Origin: PALSA-1296 sp038210275
GTDB taxonomy: Bacteria; Bacteroidota; Ignavibacteria; Palsa-1295
Direction: 5' to 3'
Assembly: GCA_038210275.1 (NCBI GenBank)
Contig: JBBQWV010000020.1
Span: 1-64,000, forward strand
DNA length: 64,000 nucleotides
The translations under genes were made by a program, and so were the position numbers. This document shows positions 54,212 to 63,048 of this stretch, in pieces. Positions within the stretch are counted from its first letter, which is position 1, and each line of letters begins with the position of its first letter. Under the pieces are notes generated by a model. The model had not been told where the DNA came from, searched no databases, and was given only the letters and a program-made list of their open reading frames with translations.

Positions 54212-54811
54212 CTAAACTGTTTTTAATGCTGCTTTTATAAGTCTCTCAACTTTTTCAGCTTCTGCCGGTTGATCACGGATCACATTCCGAATTGCTTTCT
54301 CAGCATCACCTCGATTATATCCAAGGGCGACTAAGGCAGCCAATGCTTCTTGTCTTAATTTCGCAGAACCTGAATCTGAAGATCCTGTCTCACTGGTGAA
54401 GACTTCTTCTTTGAGGAGTTTATCTCGCAGCTCAACGACAAGTCGCTCTGCAGTTTTCTTACCGATGCCTGGAATTCCAGTAAGGACAATAAGATCATTT
54501 GTTCTGATTGCTTCTTTTAATGCATTCGCACCTAATGAGGAGACGATCGCAAGTCCAGTTTTCGGACCGATTCCACTGACGCTTATTATTTGATCAAAGA
54601 GTTTTCTTTCAACCTGCGTTGCAAATCCGTAAAGAGTCTGTGAATCTTCTCTGACAATTAAGCGGGTAAATACTTGATAATTACTGCCTTCGGAAGGGGC
54701 TTTTTCGTAGGCTTCCTGTGTACAAAATATTTCATAACCCACTCCGCCCGCTTCGATTACGAGCGTGAATGGTTCTTTTGAAGTCAGCTTTCCTTGTAAA
54801 TGAGCTATCAT
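54212..54811 (-). CDS. ruvA: Holliday junction branch-migration subunit RuvA
   Basis: 199 aa. OB-fold N-terminus (MIAHLQGKLTSKEPFTLVIEAGGVGYEIF), helix-hairpin-helix pair (LFDQIISVSGIGPKTGLAIVSSL and LIVLTGIPGIGKKTAERLVVELRDKL), and domain III (RQEALAALVALGYNRGDAEKAIRNV). Tetramer that targets RuvB to junctions. No ruvB or ruvC nearby. A -7 box TAAATTTG ends 8 nt before the start codon (54819-54826), so the mRNA may be nearly leaderless. Confidence 0.96.
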   Translation of the reverse strand: MIAHLQGKLTSKEPFTLVIEAGGVGYEIFCTQEAYEKAPSEGSNYQVFTRLIVREDSQTLYGFATQVERKLFDQIISVSGIGPKTGLAIVSSLGANALKEAIRTNDLIVLTGIPGIGKKTAERLVVELRDKLLKEEVFTSETGSSDSGSAKLRQEALAALVALGYNRGDAEKAIRNVIRDQPAEAEKVERLIKAALKTV

Positions 54812-54818
54812 AGTGATG

Positions 54819-54826
54819 CAAATTTA
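54819..54826 (-). promoter_or_regulatory. -7 box TAAATTTG at ruvA
   Basis: TTCCGTAAATTTGCATCACT on the minus strand, ending 8 nt upstream of the ATG. Confidence 0.6.
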
Positions 54827-54935
54827 CGGAAGTTTATACTGAATGCCGAGTAATTTAGAAGGGAGCTAAGTTTCGCCTCCTTGTGTTTGTGACAGACTAT
54901 TATTTTATTATTATCCGACTTCTATATCTTTTATT

Positions 54936-55994
54936 ATGATTGCTGTACAAAAGAAAACTACTTCCTTAGAAAATATTTCCTACGATCCGGGTTATAAACA
55001 CGCCGCTGAGAATGCAATAGATATTTGCCTTCGCGTGCAAAGTGGCGAACGCGCTACCATCATTACCGATCTTGAAACGCTTCCTATCGCAGCCAGCCTT
55101 TATGATGAACTCATCAAAGTAGGCGCCAAGGTCAAAACATTTGTTGTCGAAGATTATGCTGAACGCCCTCTCCTTCATATGCCTCAGGAAATCCTTGCAG
55201 GACTCGAAAGCGCGGATGTGACGATCTACTGTATGCAAGGTCAGGAGCACGAACTACAGACTCGTAAGGAGATGATGGGCGTCGTCAATCGCGTTAAGCC
55301 TCGTCATGCGCACATGGTTAATATTAATCATGAGATCATGATGGAAGGTATGCAGGCGGATTTCTTAGCTGTTGATGCTATTAGTCGCCGCGTTTGGGAA
55401 TTGGCAAAGAAAGCAACACGAATCGTTGCAAAATCTCCTGCCGGTACACATATCGAAGCAACATTTTCTCCTGAGCTTCATTGGCTAAAAACTAGTGGAA
55501 TTATCTCACGCGAAAAATGGGGTAATCTTCCCGGTGGTGAAGTACTGACCTGTCCTGCCGATGTGAATGGAGTCTACGTAGTTGACGGAGTTGTCGGCGA
55601 TTATCTCTGCGCTGAATACGGCGACATCAAAGCAACGCCGCTCACTATTCATATTACAAATTCACGCATTACGAAATGTGAATGCGACAATAAAGCCTTG
55701 CTCGAAGAATTTTTAGAATATACTCATACTGACGAAAATTCTGATCGCGTCGGAGAATTTGCCGTTGGGACCAACATCGGCGTTCAGGATATTCGCGGAT
55801 TGATCTTACAGGATGAAAAACTACCGGGATGTCATATTGCCTTTGGTTATCCCTACTGCGAGCATACAGGAGCGAAGTGGTACTCCTCAACGCACATTGA
55901 TGTCGTCGGCAGAGCCTTCGATATTTGGATAGACGATCTGAAGATCATGGAAGGTGGAAAGTTCTTGATCGAGCCGAGTGCATTAGAGAATTAG
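54936..55994 (+). CDS. M29-family aminopeptidase
   Basis: 352 aa, cytoplasmic. Family hallmarks: GNLPGGEVLTCP, VGEFAVGTNIGV, DEKLPGCHIAFGYPY and STHIDVV, which carry the metal-binding Glu/His/Asp residues of thermophilic leucyl aminopeptidases (aminopeptidase T type). Removes N-terminal residues from peptides. Its stop overlaps the stop of the convergent T9SS gene by 4 bp. Confidence 0.85.
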   Translation: MIAVQKKTTSLENISYDPGYKHAAENAIDICLRVQSGERATIITDLETLPIAASLYDELIKVGAKVKTFVVEDYAERPLLHMPQEILAGLESADVTIYCMQGQEHELQTRKEMMGVVNRVKPRHAHMVNINHEIMMEGMQADFLAVDAISRRVWELAKKATRIVAKSPAGTHIEATFSPELHWLKTSGIISREKWGNLPGGEVLTCPADVNGVYVVDGVVGDYLCAEYGDIKATPLTIHITNSRITKCECDNKALLEEFLEYTHTDENSDRVGEFAVGTNIGVQDIRGLILQDEKLPGCHIAFGYPYCEHTGAKWYSSTHIDVVGRAFDIWIDDLKIMEGGKFLIEPSALEN

Positions 55995-57187
55995 TCAATC
56001 ACTCTTGGAAAGTAGTATTCCTTGCCTTCAAGTTGAATTGCAATGAAATAAAACCCTGCCACCGGTAGGGTAAATACTTTCCGAGTATATCCCGCAACTG
56101 TACCTTGCCATGAAGATACTTCTGCTCCGAGGAAGGAGAAGATTCGTATTCTAAGATCATGTGGCTCGAGATTGTTCGAGATGAGTACAACTTGCTTATT
56201 ATCGTTGGCTATTATTTTAATATTACTCAAAAGATTATTTGCTGAGGAGTCTTCCCAGGCAGTGATCTGGATATTTGCCGGATTTGCTGTAGTACGAAAA
56301 TAGTATAACGTATCCTGTGGGTTTTGTCCCCAAAAGATAGGATTAGAGAGGGTGACGGAAGTAGTCGTATCCTTAAAACCAATCACCTTAAAGTGTAGTG
56401 TAAGAATAGGTTTTAATTCAGTTATTGGATTTTGACTCTTTAGTGTAAAAAGGATATTTTGATTTCCAAAACTATCAGTGAAGAATGCTGGTGGAAGAGC
56501 ATTTGAAAGTGTCAGATCATATTCATTAAGACGACTGGTATCAAGAGCTAAGAGAGAAGGAGAATAATTTATTGAAAAAGTCATCCCCATAGCTCCTGCA
56601 CTTACATCGAGATCGCGAGAAAGATTGATCTTCATCTCCAAACTATCTTCAGTCTTTGCTGTATGTAATTGTTGTGAAGGCTCGATTGTCTCCCGTTCAA
56701 CTATACCTGTGCCTATTAGATTATTGCTTGAGTATAACGTTCGAACACCAGCACTATCCCAAGTAACACGAATGATGGCAGAATCTATAGCCTCATCAGT
56801 AGGATGAAAATTAATGTGAAACCACATTCTTTTACCACGGTCAAAAAAGGTGTTTATGGACAAACTCTGAGTGCCATTATCAAATACAAACTGATTTGCT
56901 TTACTCCAAGGTTGAGTGATAATATCAATTTGCTTTAAAGTTAGAGGAGTTGTGCCTAGATTTGCAGCATAAAAGCTATCCAATTGGCTTAAACAAATAT
57001 AGAGAGGGGCAAAATAATGCCCAGTGTTAATTGGGTTGATAATTCCACTTTGAGGCGTTTGTCCCGAAGCCTCTCCTGAAATAATTATGATCAATGCGAA
57101 CGCAAGGCAACAGGAAAAGTGAACAAATGAAGAATGTCCAATTAGATTAAATTGCTTCTTGTTTTGTGTCTTCATGGTTATGAGCAT
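55991..57187 (-). CDS. Secreted T9SS protein with cohesin-like domain
   Basis: 398 aa; the start could also be 57175 (MKTQNKKQ). Signal peptide ends EASGQ. The N-terminal part is an Ig-like domain (FDNGTQSLSINTFFDRGKRMWFHINFHP). The middle resembles a cohesin/carbohydrate-binding sandwich (VSAGAMGMTFSINYSPSLLALDTS...LTLHFKVIG). C-terminal VVLISNNLEPHDLRIRIFSFLGAEVSSWQG...LPVAGFYFIAIQ is a T9SS sorting domain. Probably exported to the surface. Confidence 0.78.
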   Translation of the reverse strand: MLITMKTQNKKQFNLIGHSSFVHFSCCLAFALIIIISGEASGQTPQSGIINPINTGHYFAPLYICLSQLDSFYAANLGTTPLTLKQIDIITQPWSKANQFVFDNGTQSLSINTFFDRGKRMWFHINFHPTDEAIDSAIIRVTWDSAGVRTLYSSNNLIGTGIVERETIEPSQQLHTAKTEDSLEMKINLSRDLDVSAGAMGMTFSINYSPSLLALDTSRLNEYDLTLSNALPPAFFTDSFGNQNILFTLKSQNPITELKPILTLHFKVIGFKDTTTSVTLSNPIFWGQNPQDTLYYFRTTANPANIQITAWEDSSANNLLSNIKIIANDNKQVVLISNNLEPHDLRIRIFSFLGAEVSSWQGTVAGYTRKVFTLPVAGFYFIAIQLEGKEYYFPRVID

Positions 57188-57315
57188 TTTTTACAACCAA
57201 TACAAAGTAGAAAACTTAGGAATCTTCCTAATGATTCATCTATAAAATCAAGTCATGGAATGAGAATTCGCTTCTCGCTGTTTAGAGCGCGTTAAATCAC
57301 TCGTCATACGAACTC

Positions 57316-58932
57316 GTGAAAGAAAAAACCGAACTTAGTCTGACTATCTCACAAGGTGGGGATAGCAAATACCAGGTTTCTTGTTTAACGTGCCCATCAC
57401 ATCAGCATCGCAACAGCGTACCTGATCTTGATAAGCCAAAATCCAATTGCGGCATTGTGGGCGTTTACAATCATCCCGAAGCCGCCGTCATTTCCTACTA
57501 CGCACTTCATTCCTTGCAGCATCGCGGGCAGGAAGCTGCCGGCATTCTCTCGGCAAGATGGGAAAATGGAAAAGAAAAAAAGCGTACTTTCACAGCGCAT
57601 AAAGATCACGGACTTGTCCTCAGTATTTTCCAAGATCATAAAATCCTAACCGATACACTTGCAGGAGATGCGGCGCTCGCTCATAACAGATATTCCACAA
57701 CCGGAGCAAGTGGAAAGACGGAAAACATCCAGCCGTTCTTCATGGATTACCGCAAAGGAAATTTCGGGCTTGCACATAATGGCAATCTTACCAATACCCG
57801 CGAGTTGCGTGAGCAATTAAAAACTCAGGGCACGATCTTCCAAACGACAACCGATAGCGAACTCATCTTACATCTGGTAGCCCGTTCGAAAGAAACTGAA
57901 CAGATCGAGCAAATTCGTGATGCTCTTCGCCAAACTCTTGGTGCGTATTCTCTGACGATGATGACCGATACTGCGCTTATCGCAGCGCGTGATCCACACG
58001 GCATCCGCCCGCTTGCTATTGGTAGGATCAAACGTTCGGATGGTCAGTGGGCATATATGGTTGCAAGCGAAACGTGCGCTTTCGATATTGTCAATGCCGA
58101 GTATCTCCGTGATGTCGAACCGAACGAGATCGTTGTTATTGATCGTCATACGGTTGAGACAGGACAAATTAAATCTTTAAAGATCGAAGAGAATCCTCCC
58201 GTGCCAACGCATTGTATCTTTGAATATATTTATTTCGCTCGTCCTGATTCAAAAATTTTCGAAGAAAGCGTTGATAAAGTTCGTCGAAAGTTAGGAAAGA
58301 ATCTTGCTTCAGAAAGTCCGGTCACGAACGAGAATAACAAGAGATTGACGGTGATCAACGTACCTGATTCATCGAATACGGCAACGCTTGGCTACGTGGC
58401 GCAGAATAATAAAGAGGGTAACCCTTCGAAATACGAGATCGGGCTTATCCGTTCGCATTATGTCGGACGCACTTTTATTCAACCCGGGCAGGATTCCCGC
58501 GAGATGAAAGTGAAAGTAAAATTCAACACCGTAAAAGGAGTGTTGCGAAATAAAAAAGTTGTGGTGGTTGATGATTCGATCGTTAGAGGTACCACTTCGA
58601 AAGCGTTAGTGAAGCTCATCAGAGAAGCGGGTCCGAAGGAAGTACACTTACGTATCACCGCTCCGCCGATCACCCATCCCTGCAAATATGGAATGGATTT
58701 TCCGAGCAAAGCAGAACTCATAGCTAATGATTTTCATAGTGATGCTAAAGAGATCGGTGATTCTCTTGGCGTTGAATCGCTATCCTATCTTTCCGTCGGT
58801 AAACTTCTCGATAGTGTCCCGCATACCAACACCAAAGGCGAGAAGATCGGCTACTGCACTGCATGTTTTACGGGAAATTATCCTATTCCGATTGATGAGT
58901 TCGCAATGAACCAAGAACAGAACGACGATTAA
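57316..58932 (+). CDS. purF: Amidophosphoribosyltransferase
   Basis: 538 aa, GTG start. The N-terminal 44 residues are a probable propeptide; the mature enzyme begins at Cys45 (CGIVGVYNHPEA), the glutaminase nucleophile, followed by LQHRGQEAAGI and HNRYSTTG. The PRPP-binding motif is VVVVDDSIVRGTTS. Cysteines in HCIFEYIYF, HPCKYGMDFP and CTAC fit the 4Fe-4S type enzyme. Catalyses the first step of purine synthesis. No other pur gene adjacent. Confidence 0.96.
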   Translation: MKEKTELSLTISQGGDSKYQVSCLTCPSHQHRNSVPDLDKPKSNCGIVGVYNHPEAAVISYYALHSLQHRGQEAAGILSARWENGKEKKRTFTAHKDHGLVLSIFQDHKILTDTLAGDAALAHNRYSTTGASGKTENIQPFFMDYRKGNFGLAHNGNLTNTRELREQLKTQGTIFQTTTDSELILHLVARSKETEQIEQIRDALRQTLGAYSLTMMTDTALIAARDPHGIRPLAIGRIKRSDGQWAYMVASETCAFDIVNAEYLRDVEPNEIVVIDRHTVETGQIKSLKIEENPPVPTHCIFEYIYFARPDSKIFEESVDKVRRKLGKNLASESPVTNENNKRLTVINVPDSSNTATLGYVAQNNKEGNPSKYEIGLIRSHYVGRTFIQPGQDSREMKVKVKFNTVKGVLRNKKVVVVDDSIVRGTTSKALVKLIREAGPKEVHLRITAPPITHPCKYGMDFPSKAELIANDFHSDAKEIGDSLGVESLSYLSVGKLLDSVPHTNTKGEKIGYCTACFTGNYPIPIDEFAMNQEQNDD

Positions 58933-58960
58933 TTTAGGAGATTCAGTTTTAAGAAGAAAA

Positions 58961-59800
58961 TTATTCGGGATCGATGGAGATCTGGTCTGTTGAGTCTGCT
59001 TTTGAACCTGTCAAGCGAATTGTATAAAACTGCCCTTGAAGAAATTGTTGTGTAAGTGAGTAGGATTGTGTAATGTCACTCTCACTCCGTACAAATATAT
59101 TATGCTGTCCGACCGCCATTAAAACGTAATTTCTGATCTCCTGATAATTTACCGGTGATGGCTGACCCGTGATATTATCCTTAAAGAATGCCGGACTATT
59201 AATATCATCAATATGCATATTTACTGAAGGGCTTGGCTGTGGGTAATCAGGCAAACCGTTTATTAAGCGAACATAACAGAAATTTGCCGGCGCCTCTAAC
59301 ATCCGCACACTATCATTAGCAAAGATAGGAAAAATTCGGTTTGGATCATTCACATCGGTAGTCCGAAACAGAACGACAGTAGTCATCGAATATGATTTCA
59401 AAGGAGGGATCGTTAGGCTGTCAAGTTTTTGCGTACCGCTTCCAAAAAAATAATTTGCATAAAGAACCAGGGTACTATCGTGCAAAACAGGAATGAATTG
59501 CTTCCTCATTTGAGGATTAACCTCCGTGAAAAGATCGGCATTCTGTGTATTGCTCGTTTGCAATTGAGCGATGGGGCTTGCTTTACTGTTGTTCAGGATC
59601 GCAAGAAAACGAATGAAGGCTGGTCCCGGAATCGTATCGTGATGAAGGACGGTTGCAGTATCATGCAATGCCTGATAATCAACTGTATGAGCACATCCGA
59701 AAAAAAAGGAAGAGCCGCAAACGATCGGCACGATCAAAAGTGCTTCGAGCGCAAGGATCGCTGAGCTTAGTCTGAGCTTATTATAAGCAAGTATTTTCAC
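58961..59800 (-). CDS. DUF4397-like exported lipoprotein
   Basis: 279 aa. A hydrophobic N-terminus ends in FFFGC, a plausible lipobox at about Cys36. Then two similar beta domains: FIRFLAILNNSKASPIAQLQTSN...DSTLVLYANYFFG and CYVRLINGLPDYPQPSPSVNMHIDD...QFYTIRLTGSKADS. The V/I-RxxN-xxxD pattern resembles DUF4397. Outer surface or periplasm; role unknown. A box TATATTCG on the minus strand (59866-59873) lies 66 nt before the start. Confidence 0.65.
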   Translation of the reverse strand: MKILAYNKLRLSSAILALEALLIVPIVCGSSFFFGCAHTVDYQALHDTATVLHHDTIPGPAFIRFLAILNNSKASPIAQLQTSNTQNADLFTEVNPQMRKQFIPVLHDSTLVLYANYFFGSGTQKLDSLTIPPLKSYSMTTVVLFRTTDVNDPNRIFPIFANDSVRMLEAPANFCYVRLINGLPDYPQPSPSVNMHIDDINSPAFFKDNITGQPSPVNYQEIRNYVLMAVGQHNIFVRSESDITQSYSLTQQFLQGQFYTIRLTGSKADSTDQISIDPE

Positions 59801-59988
59801 GTTTCTTTTCAGGTTATACCAAGATTCTTGCTCATCAAGTTCAGAAATTGGTATATCTCCTACTACGAATATACGAAATTTTTTGACCCTTAAGCCAAAA
59901 AGTGGGGGAGAGTGGGAAATAGATTTGCCTAATTCTTGTGTTCTACTGCACTGAGAATAAGTTACCTCGTTAATCTTATACCATTATA

Positions 59989-61542
59989 ATGTCAGGAAAG
60001 TTACGTAAAGCTACGTTCGAAACAAGTTCTGAAGTGCAGATCGGCAGGATCTACGGTCCGGATGAAGCCGGAAATTTTCCATTTACTCGCGGCATCTACG
60101 AGCAGATGTACCGCGCCCGCCTTTGGACGATGCGGCAATATGCAGGCTTTGGTTCTGCTGCTGAATCGAACAAGCGTTATAAATATCTTCTTGCAAGCGG
60201 TACGACGGGGCTATCCGTTGCTTTCGATCTTCCGACGCAGATTGGTTATGATTCCGATCATCCGATGGCTGAAGGAGAAGTTGGGAAGGTTGGAGTGCCG
60301 ATAGATTCACTTGAAGATTTTGATATTCTTTTTGATGGCATTGATCTTGGAAAGATTTCGACATCAATGACGATCAATGCGACTGCTTCAATTTTGCTTG
60401 CTCTCTATGTCGCAAAAGCAAAGCGGCAGGGAGTTGATCTGAAAAAAATATCCGGAACAATTCAAAACGATATTCTCAAAGAATACGCTGCAAGGGGCAC
60501 CTATATTTATCCGCCGCAACAATCAATGCGGATCGTCACCGATATTTTTGCCTGGTGTGCGAGTGAAGTGCCGTCATGGAATACGATCTCAATTTCCGGT
60601 TATCATATCCGCGAAGCCGGCGCAACGGCAGTACAGGAAATAGCATTTACACTTTCGAACGGACTGGCATACGTGAAAGCTGCCGTTGATGCCGGGCTTG
60701 ATGTAGATGATTTTGCTCCGAGACTTTCTTTCTTCTTTAATGCGCACATAAATTTTTTCGAAGAGATCGCGAAGTTTCGTGCGGCTCGAACACTTTGGGC
60801 GAAGCTTATGACAGATCGCTTTGGCGCAAAAATACCGGAGTCGCTCAAACTGCGGTTTCATTCACAAACCGCAGGTTCAACACTTGCCGCGCAGCAGATC
60901 GAAAATAATATTGTTCGAACAACGATCGAAGCAATGTCTGCTGTGCTTGGCGGAACGCAGTCGCTTCACACTAATGGGAAAGATGAAGCATTGGCATTGC
61001 CAACAGAGGAATCTGCCCGCACTGCTTTGCGCACACAGCAGGTCATCGCTTATGAAAGCGGCATCGCAGATACTGTTGATCCAATGGCTGGAAGTTATTA
61101 CATTGAGTATTTAACGAGCGAACTTGAAAAGCAGAGTCTCACCCTCATTGAAGAGATTGATTCACTTGGTGGATCAGTAAAAGCAATTGAAGCGCATTTT
61201 CTTCAAGATCAGATTGCGAAAAGTGCGTACGAATTTCAGAAAAAAGTTGAGAGCAAGGAAGAGATCATTGTCGGCGTGAATGAATTTACAGAATCAGCCA
61301 CCGAAGAACCGGCAACACTAAAGATCGATCCAAATTTAGAGAGAGATCAAATTGCCCGAGTTCAGGCTCTTCGAAATAAGCGCGATACAAAAAAATCTGA
61401 GGCAGCAATTGCTCAAGTCGAGCGAGCTGCGAAGGAAAATACGAACCTCATGCCGCATATTTTGAATGCTGTTGAAAGCTATGCAACACTTGGAGAAATT
61501 GCCGATGCGATGAGAGGAGTCTTTGGGGAATTCGGAGGCTAA
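59989..61542 (+). CDS. Methylmalonyl-CoA mutase, large (catalytic) subunit, split form
   Basis: 517 aa. FPFTRGIYEQMYRARLWTMRQYAGFGSAAESNKRYKYLLASGTTGLSVAFDLPTQ, GTIQNDILKEYAARGTYIYPP, FHSQTAGSTLAAQQIENNIVRT and LGGTQSLHTNGKDEALALPTEE are those of the acyl-CoA mutase TIM barrel. The B12-binding domain (DxHxxG) is missing because the protein ends at FGEFGG; a separate small subunit must lie elsewhere. Interconverts methylmalonyl-CoA and succinyl-CoA (or a related acyl-CoA). Normal length for this split type. Confidence 0.92.
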   Translation: MSGKLRKATFETSSEVQIGRIYGPDEAGNFPFTRGIYEQMYRARLWTMRQYAGFGSAAESNKRYKYLLASGTTGLSVAFDLPTQIGYDSDHPMAEGEVGKVGVPIDSLEDFDILFDGIDLGKISTSMTINATASILLALYVAKAKRQGVDLKKISGTIQNDILKEYAARGTYIYPPQQSMRIVTDIFAWCASEVPSWNTISISGYHIREAGATAVQEIAFTLSNGLAYVKAAVDAGLDVDDFAPRLSFFFNAHINFFEEIAKFRAARTLWAKLMTDRFGAKIPESLKLRFHSQTAGSTLAAQQIENNIVRTTIEAMSAVLGGTQSLHTNGKDEALALPTEESARTALRTQQVIAYESGIADTVDPMAGSYYIEYLTSELEKQSLTLIEEIDSLGGSVKAIEAHFLQDQIAKSAYEFQKKVESKEEIIVGVNEFTESATEEPATLKIDPNLERDQIARVQALRNKRDTKKSEAAIAQVERAAKENTNLMPHILNAVESYATLGEIADAMRGVFGEFGG

Positions 61543-61629
61543 TGGCTTATTGCAGCTCATGGATTTATTACCATATTGGTACTGTTCGTTCTGCTTGAAT
61601 TATAGTATTGTTTCACATTTATTATCACT

Positions 61630-63024
61630 ATGAAAACATCTATTACTTCCTTGAAAAAAAATGCGTCAGTATTTGTTATGTTCTTCTTTGCAATTCTACT
61701 GAGTTCTACATCAGTCAAAGCACAATGCGGATTTTCAGTAGATCTTCTTGACTCCACAGGCTCACTCACTTTTTTTGCTGATCCGGGAACAACATCGATC
61801 CGGAATATTCAGATCACAAATATATCAGCTGGCAACCTCACTGTCTATATTCAAATGATCAGTTCTACACCTGCATTCCAATTTAGGGTAATAGATAGCA
61901 TACGTAAAGTCGCTCCAGGAGAGACAGCCTCGATTGCTATCAGGTTCCAGCCGAGTCTAACAGTTACTGGCAGTATTTCTGGAAAGTTAGCTCTTATAAA
62001 TAGTAGTTCAAAATGTAAAGATACCATCAATTTATTTGGAATCATAAATCCAAATCTCTGTCTCGAAACCGAACACGAAATAAGTTACCGAGATCCTGTG
62101 CTTATCGGTTCATCTGCTGAACATCAGTTCCGTTTAACAAATCAATCGGGCGCTGATATTTTTATTACTGATGTAAATCTTGATGATTCGGTTACTTCCG
62201 GACTTCAGATATCTTCTTCTCTTCCTCTGATTGTTCCTGCTCATTCGAGTAATACATTTCTGAACTATACTTTTTCACCTACATCGAATTTCAGTGGGTC
62301 TTATTTCAATACAACTTTTGCAACTGTAAATCTTGCCGGTGATAGTGTAGGATGTCCATCAATCACATTGTTGCTTATCGGGAATGTTGCCAAACCCGGA
62401 GGCGGCAGCGGAATCGATACGAATGTCCGAGCACTTTTCCCGACTGATACACGCACTTTGGCAATCGAAGGAACCGGGCAGAAAACAACAATGACATTTA
62501 AATTTACGAATAATCTTAATGTGGTTACAATAGTGAATAAAGTATATTTGAAAGACGGAACATATTTTTCAATAGTAGGGACAAATCCTACACCAACGCC
62601 ATTTACGTTAAGCCCCGATCAAACGATGACGGCAACAGTAAGTTTTAACGCAACCGATCAATCTCTCCACACCGATTCGCTGATGATTGATGCCTCTCAT
62701 AATTTGCAAACGACAGTATTTGGATTGCAAGGTGTTCAGTTTATATCAGGGGTTTCGGCAAATACGCTTCCGGAAGGAGTTAAAATTTCAGTTTCACCTA
62801 ATCCTTCAACCGGTAATGTTAATATTCAAAGTGCGGGAATCCGTTCAGCAAATATTCAAGTCTTTGATCTGCTCGGCAAAGAAATCGCCTCTGCAAAAGC
62901 AGATTCGCAATGGAAGTGGGATACATCCAATACTGTGGATGGCTCTTACTTCATTCGCATTTCCGGTGAAAGCCTAACCGGAAAACATTTCGTCACTTCG
63001 AATAGGATAGTAATTAGCAGATAG
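61630..63024 (+). CDS. Secreted T9SS protein with ASPM/SPD-2-like repeats
   Basis: 464 aa. Signal peptide ends VKAQ. Three Ig-like choice-of-anchor domains: GTTSIRNIQITNISAGNLTVYI, SSAEHQFRLTNQSGADIFITDV and GQKTTMTFKFTNNLNVVTIVNK. C-terminal ISVSPNPSTGNVNIQSAG...IQVFDLLGKEIASAKAD...TVDGSYFIRISGE is a type A T9SS sorting domain. The plan is shared with the protein at 8777. Followed 24 bp later by the propeller gene, so probably an operon. Confidence 0.82.
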   Translation: MKTSITSLKKNASVFVMFFFAILLSSTSVKAQCGFSVDLLDSTGSLTFFADPGTTSIRNIQITNISAGNLTVYIQMISSTPAFQFRVIDSIRKVAPGETASIAIRFQPSLTVTGSISGKLALINSSSKCKDTINLFGIINPNLCLETEHEISYRDPVLIGSSAEHQFRLTNQSGADIFITDVNLDDSVTSGLQISSSLPLIVPAHSSNTFLNYTFSPTSNFSGSYFNTTFATVNLAGDSVGCPSITLLLIGNVAKPGGGSGIDTNVRALFPTDTRTLAIEGTGQKTTMTFKFTNNLNVVTIVNKVYLKDGTYFSIVGTNPTPTPFTLSPDQTMTATVSFNATDQSLHTDSLMIDASHNLQTTVFGLQGVQFISGVSANTLPEGVKISVSPNPSTGNVNIQSAGIRSANIQVFDLLGKEIASAKADSQWKWDTSNTVDGSYFIRISGESLTGKHFVTSNRIVISR

Positions 63025-63048
63025 GCTATCAGCTCTTAAAATATTTTT

